Shown here: positions 6,100 through 12,911 of the stretch, piece by piece | How positions within the stretch are numbered: the stretch's first letter is position 1 | Layout of the letters: each line of letters begins with the position of its first letter | DNA from: Pseudomonadota bacterium | Lineage (GTDB): Bacteria > Pseudomonadota > Gammaproteobacteria > Burkholderiales > Thiobacillaceae | DNA length: 13,828 bases | Direction of reading: 5' to 3' | NCBI GenBank assembly: GCA_021802595.1 | Contig: JAJZRT010000029.1 | Span: forward strand, 1 to 13,828 | Notes under the pieces: model-generated | What the model was told of the DNA's origin: nothing | Seen by the model: only the letters and a program-made list of their open reading frames with translations | The model's database searches: none | Position numbers and translations under genes: made by a program

Positions 6100-6144
6100 A
6101 TCATATCGAATCATCTTGCATTGTTTGAAATCATACGTTATGCT
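6100..6144 (+). promoter_or_regulatory. parA promoter with AT-rich repeats and a KfrA-operator half-site
   Basis: TTGCAT (6116-6121), a 17-bp spacer and TATGCT (6139-6144) form a promoter ending 35 bp before parA. The AT-rich stretch holds three ATCAT units (from 6100, 6110 and 6130). TACGTTATG at 6134-6142 is the exact complement of nine bases of the kfrA operator and covers the -10. ParA autorepression or KfrA control is possible. Confidence 0.5.
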
Positions 6145-6179
6145 TTCATCCAATACAGCTTGATATGAAAGGGGATCGT

Positions 6180-6836
6180 ATGATCGTACTCGTTGGAGCA
6201 GAGAAGGGGGGGGTCGGTAAATCGACCATCGCCGCCAATCTTTCGGTGCACCTCGCTCGGGAAGGGGCGGATGTCGTCCTGGTCGATGCAGACCCCCAGG
6301 CCACGGCTGCCAAATTCTCCGAGCGCCGCGCCGAGCTTCGCCAGCGTCGTCCGGACCTGCCAGCCGTTCACTGCGTCCAGCGGACTGGTGACGTATCGGC
6401 GACCGTGCGGGATCTGGCCGGCCGCTACCAGGTCGTCATCATCGATGCCGGCGGGCGAGACTCTCGCGAGCTCCGGACGGCGCTCGCCGTGGCCAACCTG
6501 TTCTTGACGCCCATCCGTGCCTCGCAGGCCGATCTGGAGACGCTGCCGACGATCAACGAGCTCGTTGGGCTGGCCCGGGGTCTCAACCCCTCTCTAGAGG
6601 CCTACGCTGTCTTGTCGATGGCGCCGACGAATCCGAGCATCCGCGAGGTGGCCGAAGCCACCGAGTTGCTGACCGACTTCGACCAGTTGAAGCTGGCTGA
6701 TGCCATCATCCGCGACCGCAAAGTTTTCCGGGATGCGCTCCTGGAGGGCTTGGGTGTGGTGGAAATGGACAACAGCCAGGCGAAGGCTGAGGTTCAGCTG
6801 CTCAGCCAGGAATTTTTCGATTTCGAGCAGGAGTAA
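6180..6836 (+). CDS. parA: ParA-type partition ATPase
   Basis: The 218-residue protein has the deviant Walker A motif K9-G-G-V-G-K14-S-T16, the A' motif D36-A-D-P-Q40 and a Walker B strand VVIIDAGG at about 85-92, all in ParA order. The short length and absent N-terminal HTH place it with small type Ib ParA proteins. These form ATP-dependent gradients on the nucleoid to segregate plasmids, with a small RHH partner. ATG 6180 is preferred over ATG 6165 because AAAGGGG lies just before it. The next gene starts 4 bp after the stop and encodes a suitable partner. Confidence 0.88.
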   Translation: MIVLVGAEKGGVGKSTIAANLSVHLAREGADVVLVDADPQATAAKFSERRAELRQRRPDLPAVHCVQRTGDVSATVRDLAGRYQVVIIDAGGRDSRELRTALAVANLFLTPIRASQADLETLPTINELVGLARGLNPSLEAYAVLSMAPTNPSIREVAEATELLTDFDQLKLADAIIRDRKVFRDALLEGLGVVEMDNSQAKAEVQLLSQEFFDFEQE

Positions 6837-6840
6837 CCCG

Positions 6841-7155
6841 ATGTCAGGGAAATTCAAAATCGCAAAGCCAGCTGCTCCTGCAGCTGCTGTTCCGGCCTCG
6901 ACCGAGGCGATTGCGCAGTTCGCTGCCGGTGCCGATGCTCGCCGCGAGGAACATGCTGTTGCGGCGTTGCCCTGGGAGGGTAAGCGCCACGACAAGCCCA
7001 CTGAAATGGTCAATCTGCGGCTGACGGAGCGGCAGAAGGCCCAACTGGATTTCATTGCGGCCAACGCCGGCGTCAGATCCGCGCAGGCCTGGCTGATGAG
7101 CATCGTTGGTCCTGCGCTCGAGGAGGCTGCAGGGAAACTCGCACGTAAGGAGTAG
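6841..7155 (+). CDS. Small ribbon-helix-helix partner of ParA (ParB-like centromere-binding protein)
   Basis: The 104-residue protein begins 4 bp after parA, with AGGAG upstream. Its N-terminal half is Ala/Pro-rich and probably flexible. The C-terminal half, MVNLRLTERQKAQLDFIAAN then SAQAWLMSIVGPALEE, has the strand-helix-helix outline of RHH proteins. In type Ib partition systems a protein of this size binds the centromere and stimulates the ParA ATPase through its flexible N-terminus. The gene order ATPase then RHH partner is standard. No obvious iteron centromere is seen right beside it; the AT-rich repeats before parA are the nearest candidate. Confidence 0.65.
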   Translation: MSGKFKIAKPAAPAAAVPASTEAIAQFAAGADARREEHAVAALPWEGKRHDKPTEMVNLRLTERQKAQLDFIAANAGVRSAQAWLMSIVGPALEEAAGKLARKE

Positions 7156-7170
7156 CAACAGCAGTAAAGC

Positions 7171-7204
7171 GGCGCCAGTCGGGGCGGCAACCCCGGCCAG
7201 CGCC
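7171..7204 (+). other. Two-part hairpin between the partition genes and the next gene
   Basis: GGCGC/GCGCC forms an outer stem and CGGGG/CCCCG an inner stem around CGGCAA. No T-run follows, so a transcript-stabilising or processing structure is as likely as a terminator. Confidence 0.4.
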
Positions 7205-7239
7205 TAACCACAACGCAACCTGTTTCGGAGGTACGCATC

Positions 7240-7506
7240 ATGGCTACTGGCAATTCTGCCATCACCATCGGCAACGCCCAAACTCGCATCATGGGTGTCG
7301 CCTTCTCGAATGACGAACGTTTTGGGCCGGCCACCTTGGCGGCCATGTTCGGCCCCACTTCTCCCGTTCCCACCGATCGCGACGGCGCCGCCGGCGTCGT
7401 GGCTGTCGCTCGCTATCTGCGCCGTGTCGGCACCGCCGGCCTGCAGGCGATGCTCGACGGCAGCGAAATCGTTGCTCCCACGCAAAAACTTCCGCATAAC
7501 TTGTAA
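7240..7506 (+). CDS. Hypothetical protein
   Basis: The 88-residue frame starts at ATG 7240 with CGGAGGT 9 bp upstream, a strong ribosome binding site. The protein is Ala/Gly-rich without signal peptide or membrane helix. It has an N-terminal part with short beta-like segments (NSAITIGNAQTRIMGVAF) and a helix VVAVARYLRRVGTAGLQAML. I do not recognise a family. It follows the partition pair by 84 bp containing a hairpin, so it may be cotranscribed. The next 140 bp, before trbJ, are AT-rich. Confidence 0.6.
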   Translation: MATGNSAITIGNAQTRIMGVAFSNDERFGPATLAAMFGPTSPVPTDRDGAAGVVAVARYLRRVGTAGLQAMLDGSEIVAPTQKLPHNL

Positions 7507-7646
7507 TTTTTTCTGTTTCTAACGCATTGATTTTTAACGGGTCAATAGTTAGTAAATAGCAAAGTCAATATTGTGGGTTTTGTTTGTCGTTGGCATTCTG
7601 ATTTTTTTGTACCACTGAATTCCAACGTCAGAAATCGGAGATCGGG
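7507..7646 (+). promoter_or_regulatory. AT-rich intergenic region with shared operator-like motif, copy 2 (trbJ)
   Basis: TTCCAACGTCAGAAAT at 7620-7635 lies 11 bp before the trbJ start, the same 16 bases as before mobC. A CGTTGG at about 7589-7594 faces it at longer range. The stretch is markedly AT-rich against its neighbours, as promoters often are, but I cannot pick one convincing -35/-10 pair. Confidence 0.5.
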
Positions 7647-8411
7647 ATGAAAACGAAGATCCTTGCGGCCGCTCTTGTGGCCGCCCTTGTGACACCGCTG
7701 CCGGCTCTCGCAACCGGCGCCATCGCCGGCGCCACCGAGCCGACGCAGATCATGAACAACATCCAGTTGGTGATGAGCTACGTCGAGCAGGCCCAGCAGA
7801 CGGTGACGCAGTTGAATCAGTACCAGACCATGCTGACCAACCTGATGCGCCTGACGCCCAGCGAATTGCTCGGCCAGGCCTCGCGCCAGTTGTGGCAGGA
7901 CCAGGGCATGACACAGACCTTCACCAATCTGCGCAACATCATCGTCAATGGCCAAAGCATGGCCTACACCATGTCCAACATGGAATCTCGCTTCAAGACT
8001 CTGAACCCGGGTTTTAGCAACTTCGGCAGTGGCATGGACTTCTTCAAGGCCTACCAGAACTGGTCTGACAACACGCTTGGCCAGGTGAAGAATGCGGTCG
8101 CGATGGTCACGGCGCACTCGGAAGCATTCGACTCTGAACAAGGCATGGTGCAGGAGCTCGCGAATGCCTCGAACTCGGCCCAGGGCCAGCTGCAGGCCGT
8201 CCAGGCCGGCAACCAGATCGGCGTTGCGATGGTCGGCCAGATGCAGAAGCTCCGGCAGCTGCAGATGGCGCAGATGCAGGCCCAGAACGCCTATATCGCC
8301 GGTCAGCAGAGCCGGCAGGATGCAAGCGATGCGCAGATGCAGCAGTTCCTGCAGAACGCAAAGAATTTCAAGACCGATGAATATGGCAAAGGAAAGGTGA
8401 TTTTCAAATGA
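7647..8411 (+). CDS. trbJ: TrbJ, P-type conjugative transfer protein (VirB5-like)
   Basis: The 254-residue protein has a signal peptide (cleavage near ALA, residues 20-22). Its mature N-terminus contains GATEPTQIMNNIQL, characteristic of TrbJ. A long Gln/Met/Asn-rich helical body follows, ending in a coiled-coil-like stretch of Gln-rich repeats (about residues 180-230). TrbJ/VirB5 is a minor pilus-tip component of the mating-pair apparatus. GGAG lies 8 bases before ATG 7647. The gene overlaps the lipoprotein gene by ATGA, and the order trbJ-trbK-trbL matches RP4. Confidence 0.85.
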   Translation: MKTKILAAALVAALVTPLPALATGAIAGATEPTQIMNNIQLVMSYVEQAQQTVTQLNQYQTMLTNLMRLTPSELLGQASRQLWQDQGMTQTFTNLRNIIVNGQSMAYTMSNMESRFKTLNPGFSNFGSGMDFFKAYQNWSDNTLGQVKNAVAMVTAHSEAFDSEQGMVQELANASNSAQGQLQAVQAGNQIGVAMVGQMQKLRQLQMAQMQAQNAYIAGQQSRQDASDAQMQQFLQNAKNFKTDEYGKGKVIFK

Positions 8412-8623
8412 AAAAGATGACCGCAGTGATGGTTTCCATGGTGGCTCTGGCCTGCGTTGTTGCTGGTTGTGATTCTCACGATGCTAAGCCGGCACCAGCG
8501 AGCAACGATTTGCAGAAAAATGCGCGCGACTATGCTGATAAGAACCAGCCGAATTACGGCAGTGGCAAGCAGTTGTTTGACCCGGATTCTCTTCTCAAGA
8601 AGAAGGACGAGGCCAAAAAATGA
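8408..8623 (+). CDS. trbK: TrbK-like entry-exclusion lipoprotein
   Basis: The 71-residue protein has a lipoprotein signal ending in V18-A19-G20-C21, a plausible lipobox. A short polar, Lys/Asp-rich mature region of about 50 residues follows. Size, lipidation and position exactly between trbJ and trbL match TrbK of RP4 (69 residues), which blocks entry of related plasmids into the donor. Sequence identity to TrbK cannot be judged by eye, so the function is assigned mainly by synteny. ATGA overlaps join it to both neighbours. Exclusion specificity would be worth comparing because such lipoproteins diverge quickly. Confidence 0.7.
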   Translation: MKKMTAVMVSMVALACVVAGCDSHDAKPAPASNDLQKNARDYADKNQPNYGSGKQLFDPDSLLKKKDEAKK

Positions 8624-10278
8624 AACGCTGGTTGCCGTTGTTGCTGGTCTTCGTGTCGGCGACTGCTCTTGCCGCTGACCCTTCCGTCCAACTGGGTCTC
8701 GGCAGCAAGCTCATGGACCGCTTTGCCGAGATCCTGTCTGGATTCGAGACCGTCCTCCGATCAGCTGGGCTCAAGTTGTTCATTGTGCTGTTGCTGATCG
8801 AAAACGGCGTATGGGGCATCAAGCAGCTCGTGAACGAGTCCTTGGAGGCGGGAAGCCTCGCCTTGAAGTTCGGGTGGAACCTTATCGTGTGGGGTTTCTT
8901 CGCGTGGCTCATCAAGGATTCCCATAACATCATGTCGGCGATCATCGTCACGTTCTTTAATCTTGGGCAGGATGCTACCGGGCTTGGTGCGCTCGATGTG
9001 TCAGGGATGCTATCGCTCGGCGTGAATACGGCGCTTGCCATTCCTGCTGCGGCGGACCTTGGTGCGTTTTCGTTTCTCGATAAGCCGCTCATCGTACTGA
9101 CAGCGATCATCGCCGAAATAATGATGCTTGCCGCGTTCTTTGTTACTGCGGCACAACTCGTTATGGCTCAGGTCGAGGCAATGATCGTCATCGCTGCGGC
9201 GCCAATTCTGCTCGCCTTTGGCGCTCTGTCATTTACCCGAGACATCGCGACTAAGGTCCTGAGCCATGCGCTGGGTACTGGTGTGAAGATCCTGACGATT
9301 TACCTCATTGCCGGCGTCATGGCAAAAATTGGGCCGGATTTCGCTGCCATCCTGAAAGCCAATGGGGCACAGATCTTCTCAAGCCCTGGGCAGCTCCTGG
9401 AGGTGATTGCCGTCGCTGGCTTGATGGTCATCCTGGCGTTCTTCGTTCCCTCCATTGCCAGTGCCATGCTGTCTGGTTCTGCCAGCCTCTCCGGCGGTGC
9501 GGCGATCGGTGGTGCCATGGGGGCTGCTGCTGCTGGCGCTGCCATTGGTGCGGCAGGCATTGGTGCTGCGGCAACTGCCGGCGGGAAGGCGATTGGTGCG
9601 GCTACCGATGCGGCTGCCGGCGCAACTGGACTCGCCAAGGCGTTGGCGGCGGGGTATTCCTCTGGTGCGGATCTCGGCCTTGGGAAACTCGGGGCGTCGG
9701 CACATTCGGTCGGAGAGGTCGCAAAACATGGTCTCGGTCTCATGTCCAGTGGGGTGAGTGACGCTGCGACCAATGCAAAGAGTGCCTTTGGCGAAAAGGT
9801 GGATGCCTCGACCGGTGGCAAGATCGCCAGCAGCATCGAGGCGACGCGCGGCGGCAGCATGTCTCCAGCGTCTGGTAGTGGTGCTGCGCCGTCAGCGCCG
9901 GCCGCTACCGCCTCCGGATCGCAGGCCTCTGCATCAGGTAGTGCGACTGCCCCCGCTTCTAGTGCCAGCACCTCGACAACTAGTTCCCCGGTCTCCAGTA
10001 CGTCTGCAGGCGGTTTCTCTGCCTCTTCCAGCAGTGCGGGTGCGTCCGCTCCCAACTACGTGCCGCCGCCGGCGGACATGGGGAATGCGTCAGGCGCATC
10101 GATCTCCGGCAGTGGTGCCGGCCCTGTTGAACCGCCACGCTCGACGTTGGGGAAAATCGCTGATGCCGCGGCTGGCGCCCTCAATGCCACGCATTCGACC
10201 CTCAGCAGTGGGCGGGAGCATGTCATCGACGATCGTGCCCAGGTTGGGGCTCACATCGACACCAAGGTCTCGCACTGA
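8620..10278 (+). CDS. trbL: TrbL, polytopic inner-membrane T4SS protein (VirB6-like)
   Basis: The 552-residue protein has a signal-like N-terminus (1-18) and several membrane helices: about 51-68, 86-98, 105-114, 156-178, 182-205, 221-236 and 262-282. They include a TrbL-type core with QVEAMIVIAAAPILLAFGAL. A long Gly/Ala-rich region follows (285-350), then an Ala/Ser/Thr-rich low-complexity tail (about 405-500) and a final charged segment. TrbL/VirB6 forms part of the inner-membrane channel for DNA transfer. Length is close to RP4 TrbL. The gene starts inside the trbK stop (ATGA) and ends in TGATG shared with the next start. Confidence 0.85.
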   Translation: MKRWLPLLLVFVSATALAADPSVQLGLGSKLMDRFAEILSGFETVLRSAGLKLFIVLLLIENGVWGIKQLVNESLEAGSLALKFGWNLIVWGFFAWLIKDSHNIMSAIIVTFFNLGQDATGLGALDVSGMLSLGVNTALAIPAAADLGAFSFLDKPLIVLTAIIAEIMMLAAFFVTAAQLVMAQVEAMIVIAAAPILLAFGALSFTRDIATKVLSHALGTGVKILTIYLIAGVMAKIGPDFAAILKANGAQIFSSPGQLLEVIAVAGLMVILAFFVPSIASAMLSGSASLSGGAAIGGAMGAAAAGAAIGAAGIGAAATAGGKAIGAATDAAAGATGLAKALAAGYSSGADLGLGKLGASAHSVGEVAKHGLGLMSSGVSDAATNAKSAFGEKVDASTGGKIASSIEATRGGSMSPASGSGAAPSAPAATASGSQASASGSATAPASSASTSTTSSPVSSTSAGGFSASSSSAGASAPNYVPPPADMGNASGASISGSGAGPVEPPRSTLGKIADAAAGALNATHSTLSSGREHVIDDRAQVGAHIDTKVSH

Positions 10279-10520
10279 TGGCCGAGAAAAAGCACCTCTA
10301 CGATCGGCTGTTCGAGCACCGGCCAGCACAGAAGCTGCTGGCCGGTATTCCGGACTCATCACCGGCCTTGCGTCTTCTGCACCGCATTGATGATGCGTTG
10401 GTCGCTGTCAATAACGCGTTCTCGAAGGTGATGCTGCGTTTCTTCTATTACGCGCTGCCGACTCTTGCGGCGCTGATCTTTCTGCTGATGTTCCTCAACC
10501 TTCTGGAGAGGGCAATATGA
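10278..10520 (+). CDS. Small single-pass membrane protein in the trb operon
   Basis: The 80-residue protein begins within the trbL stop (TGATG). The N-terminal half is polar and basic (KKHLYDRLFEHRPAQKLL) and a single strong membrane helix spans about 55-77 (FYYALPTLAALIFLLMFLNLL), near the C-terminus. There is no signal peptide, so the N-terminus is probably cytoplasmic. I do not recognise a family. Tight coupling to trbL and the next gene argues for a role in the transfer apparatus or exclusion. Confidence 0.6.
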   Translation: MAEKKHLYDRLFEHRPAQKLLAGIPDSSPALRLLHRIDDALVAVNNAFSKVMLRFFYYALPTLAALIFLLMFLNLLERAI

Positions 10521-10711
10521 CGTCTAAGCATTCGCAATCGAATCCTCAAGCCGGCGGATCGCTCTCGATCGGCGACCTGGTGGCCGCCCGCGGTGGCCGT
10601 TGCCAGGTCACGCCTGAGCGGGCCGAGCAGCTCGTCGGCTACATCCCCTTCCTGGAACAACGGTCGGCCACAGTGCCGGTGGCCACCGATACCAAGACGT
10701 CGGTGCGCTGA
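10517..10711 (+). CDS. Small hypothetical protein in the trb operon
   Basis: The 64-residue protein starts in an ATGA overlap with the upstream membrane-protein gene and ends in TGATG shared with the nuclease start. It is soluble, with a polar Ser/Gln N-terminus and a central segment SIGDLVAARGGRCQVTPERAEQL. No motif is recognised. The overlaps at both ends are the main evidence that it is translated. Confidence 0.5.
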   Translation: MTSKHSQSNPQAGGSLSIGDLVAARGGRCQVTPERAEQLVGYIPFLEQRSATVPVATDTKTSVR

Positions 10712-11316
10712 TGCGGGCCTTGTCCCTTCTCACCGCCTGCCTGGCCGCCGCTGTGCTGGCCAGCTCGCCGGCCTATGCTCGCAAGGGCCTGGTCGAGACC
10801 ATTGTCGGCGAGTTCGGCAATACCACGACGACAGTCGCCGGCACCGGAAACATCGAGGTCGGCTTCTCGCCGGATGAGGGGGCGGAAAAGCTGGTGCTCA
10901 AGGTGATCGGTAGCGCCCAGCGTGAGATCCGCATCCTCTCTTACAGCTTCACCTCGGCGCCGGTCGTCCGCGCCCTCCTGGATGCCCGGCACCGTGGCGT
11001 CGACGTTGCCCTCATTGCCGACTACAAGGCAAACGTCAGCGAGGATCGCTCCGGCAAAGCCCGGCACGCCCTGGCGGCATTGGTCAATGCCGGCTGCCGG
11101 GTCCGCACCATCTCGGTCTACGCCATCCACCACGACAAGACCATCATCGTCGATGGCCGCACCGTCGAAACTGGTTCCTTCAATTTCAGTGATGCCGCCG
11201 CGCACAAGAATAGTGAGAACGCCCTGGTCATGTGGAATAACCAGGAACTCGCCGCCGTGTACCTCAAGCACTGGCAATCCCGTTTCTCGCAGGGCCAAGA
11301 CTTCACTGCCTACTGA
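10711..11316 (+). CDS. nuc: Exported phospholipase-D-family endonuclease (Nuc-like)
   Basis: The 201-residue protein has a signal peptide cleaved near AYA (residue 23) and a single PLD catalytic motif, H141-D-K143-T-I-I-V-D148. GSFNFS (155-160) and a downstream N-S-E-N follow. One HKD motif per chain in a protein of about 200 residues is the pattern of Nuc, the dimeric periplasmic endonuclease encoded by the conjugative plasmid pKM101; two chains combine to form one active site. It may degrade stray DNA at the envelope or help transfer; its need in conjugation is unclear. TGATG coupling ties it to the preceding gene, and the tnpB-like gene starts 8 bp downstream. Confidence 0.85.
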   Translation: MRALSLLTACLAAAVLASSPAYARKGLVETIVGEFGNTTTTVAGTGNIEVGFSPDEGAEKLVLKVIGSAQREIRILSYSFTSAPVVRALLDARHRGVDVALIADYKANVSEDRSGKARHALAALVNAGCRVRTISVYAIHHDKTIIVDGRTVETGSFNFSDAAAHKNSENALVMWNNQELAAVYLKHWQSRFSQGQDFTAY

Positions 11317-11324
11317 ATTTGGCC

Positions 11325-12677
11325 ATGACCACAGTAACCGCCCGACATCGCGTTCGCTGTTATCCGACAGCTGACCAGGTGCGCCAGCTCGACATCGAGT
11401 TCGAGGCGAGCCGTGTGGTCTACAACCTCTGCATCGAGATGGCGCGGCATGCGCACTCGATCGGGGATAAGTACCCCGGGGTGTACGGCTTCCATCGCGC
11501 AATCCCGGTCTGGAAAAAGCAAACGGGCTGGGACTGTGCCACGCTGGCCAGCAATCAATGCCTACAGCGTGCAGCGGCCAACGCCGACACAGCGTTCCAG
11601 CATTTCTTCCGGAGGGTGAAGCAGGGCGGTACGCCAGGCTTTCCGAAGATGAAGAAAGCCGGCCGCACTGAGGCCAGCGCCACCTACAACATCGTGCATT
11701 GCCGCTGGAATGAGGCTGCCGGCCAACTTGCTCTCAGTAAGCAGAACTCTCCTCTTCGGCTGAATTGGGACCGGCGTGGCATTCCCCTGGGGTCCAAGTC
11801 GGTAACAATCATCCGTGATGCTGCTGGGCGCTATTTCGCATCCTTCACCTGTCAGCGCGAGATCCAGCCGCACGAGCCTACCGGCCGCGTTGTCGGCCTC
11901 GATATCGGTGTGGCCCACGCCGTGACACTCTCGACAGGCGAGCATGTGGATCTGCCGGCGCTGCTTTCACCTGGTCGGCAACGGCGCTTCGTGCATCTTT
12001 GCCGGAAGCTGGCCAGGCAGGAGAAGGGATCGAACTCACGGGAGCGGACGAAGCTCGCCATCGCTCGGTTGTATGCCCGGATTACGGACGGTCGCCAGTG
12101 TTGGCAGGATCGGGTCAGCCGCGAACTGGTGGATGGCCATGACCTGATTGCCCTCGAGGATCTGAACCTGCAGGGGATGACGCGGGCGCCGGCGCCGAAG
12201 GCCGACGAGGAAACCGGCTGCTATCTGCCCAACAATGCCCGGGCCAAGGCTCGCTTGAATGCAGCCATGCTCAACGTCGGCGCTGGAGATCTACGCCGGC
12301 GGATTGAGTACAAGGCGGCATGGGCCGGCCGCCAGGTGGTGGCGGTGAATCCGGCCTATACGAGTCAGGAATGCCCAGCTTGCGGGCATGTGGATTCCGA
12401 GAATCGGAAGACTCAGGACAAGTTTTCGTGCGTGGTCTGCGGTCATAGCGACCATGCCGACGTGAATGCTGCCAGGAACATCCTGGCGCGAGCCCTCGCT
12501 GGCGGCCTAATGCCAGCGGTAGGCGGAGGTACCGCCGAACTTATGCGGGTGGAGGGTGCGATGGTTGCCCCTGTGAAGTCCGAATCCATGTTCATGCAAA
12601 AGGAATCGTGTGGGAATGCTGCTTGCGGTATCCGGTCTGATATCAGTACGTTATCGGGCAGAGGTTCCTCCGCGTGA
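11325..12677 (+). CDS. tnpB: TnpB-like RNA-guided nuclease (IS200/IS605 OrfB family), next to a CRISPR-like array
   Basis: From ATG 11325 the protein has 450 residues (TTG 11319 would add two). It has the OrfB N-terminal helix-turn-helix region (YPTADQVRQLDIEFEASRVV) and a split RuvC domain. The catalytic triad is intact: D193 in VVGLDIGVAHA, E278 in LIALEDLN and D379 in HADVNAARNI. A zinc ribbon C350-x2-C353 / C369-x2-C372 is inserted before the last motif. A Gly-rich C-terminal tail of about 60 residues follows. TnpB cuts DNA using an RNA encoded at its own 3' end. No tnpA and no transposon ends are visible. The gene follows nuc by 8 bp, as in an operon, and its stop codon lies inside the first CRISPR-like repeat. 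Type V-U-like CRISPR effector or domesticated TnpB are the alternatives to a plain transposon gene. Confidence 0.85.
   Translation: MTTVTARHRVRCYPTADQVRQLDIEFEASRVVYNLCIEMARHAHSIGDKYPGVYGFHRAIPVWKKQTGWDCATLASNQCLQRAAANADTAFQHFFRRVKQGGTPGFPKMKKAGRTEASATYNIVHCRWNEAAGQLALSKQNSPLRLNWDRRGIPLGSKSVTIIRDAAGRYFASFTCQREIQPHEPTGRVVGLDIGVAHAVTLSTGEHVDLPALLSPGRQRRFVHLCRKLARQEKGSNSRERTKLAIARLYARITDGRQCWQDRVSRELVDGHDLIALEDLNLQGMTRAPAPKADEETGCYLPNNARAKARLNAAMLNVGAGDLRRRIEYKAAWAGRQVVAVNPAYTSQECPACGHVDSENRKTQDKFSCVVCGHSDHADVNAARNILARALAGGLMPAVGGGTAELMRVEGAMVAPVKSESMFMQKESCGNAACGIRSDISTLSGRGSSA
12497..12536 (+). ncRNA. Tandem hairpins with a possible anti-repeat, candidate omega/tracr-like RNA scaffold
   Basis: Near the 3' end of tnpB two hairpins stand side by side: CGCTGGC/GCCAGCG (12497-12518, 8-base loop) and GGCGG/CCGCC (12522-12536). 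GCGGAGGTACC (12523-12533) is complementary to the first 11 bases of the CRISPR-like repeat except for one position. TnpB guide RNAs normally overlap the 3' end of tnpB. Short GC-rich matches can arise by chance, so this is tentative. Confidence 0.3.
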
Positions 12678-12872
12678 ACGTGGGGTGCCCCTCATTGCAC
12701 CGGCGCCGGTTGAAGTCGGTCCGGGTTCCTCCGCGTGAACGTGGGGTGCCCCCGAAGTTGAGGATCTGCAGGGGCAGGGCGAGAAGGCCAGGTTCCTCCG
12801 CGTGAGCGTGGGATGCCCCGACAGCGTAACCGGCTGCCAAGCGTGTTCCTTCGCGTGAAGATGGAATACCCT
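12663..12872. CRISPR. Short decaying CRISPR-like array: four 29-bp repeats, three spacers
   Basis: Repeats at 12663-12691 and 12724-12752 are identical over 29 bp, starting GGTTCCTCCGCGTG. The copy at 12791-12819 differs at two positions and the one at 12844-12872 at eight. Spacers are 32, 38 and 24 bp and unrelated to each other. The first interval gives the 61-bp period of type I-E arrays, and the repeat can fold into a 7-bp stem with a UGAA loop (with G-U pairs), also I-E/IV-like. Decay toward the right suggests a trailer on that side. No cas1, cas2 or Cascade gene is present; the only nearby nuclease is TnpB. Minus-strand open frames here with repeated PTFTRRN are translations of the repeats. 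Confidence 0.7.
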
Positions 12873-12879
12873 GAGGGTT

Positions 12880-12892
12880 TTTCTGACGTTGG
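12880..12892 (-). promoter_or_regulatory. Shared operator-like motif, copy 3 (antitoxin-like gene)
   Basis: TTTCTGACGTTGG is 13 bases of the shared motif in inverted orientation. It starts 7 bp after the last CRISPR-like repeat and ends 19 bp before the antitoxin-like start codon. Confidence 0.5.
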
Positions 12893-12911
12893 TTTTTGGC
12901 TGGAGATCCAC

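Noticed and set aside
7497..7520. Terminator after the gene ending at 7506
   Set aside because: A T-run is present but no stable hairpin precedes it.
12663..12872. Full type I-E or type IV CRISPR-Cas locus
   Set aside because: The repeat looks similar, but no cas1, cas2, Cascade, Csf or DinG gene is present in the window.
12813..12911. Longer start for the ParD-like gene
   Set aside because: The extension is made of CRISPR-like repeat sequence, while ATG 12912 has a proper ribosome binding site and matches the family start.
11325..12911. Complete IS200/IS605 insertion sequence
   Set aside because: There is no tnpA and no recognisable left or right transposon end around tnpB.
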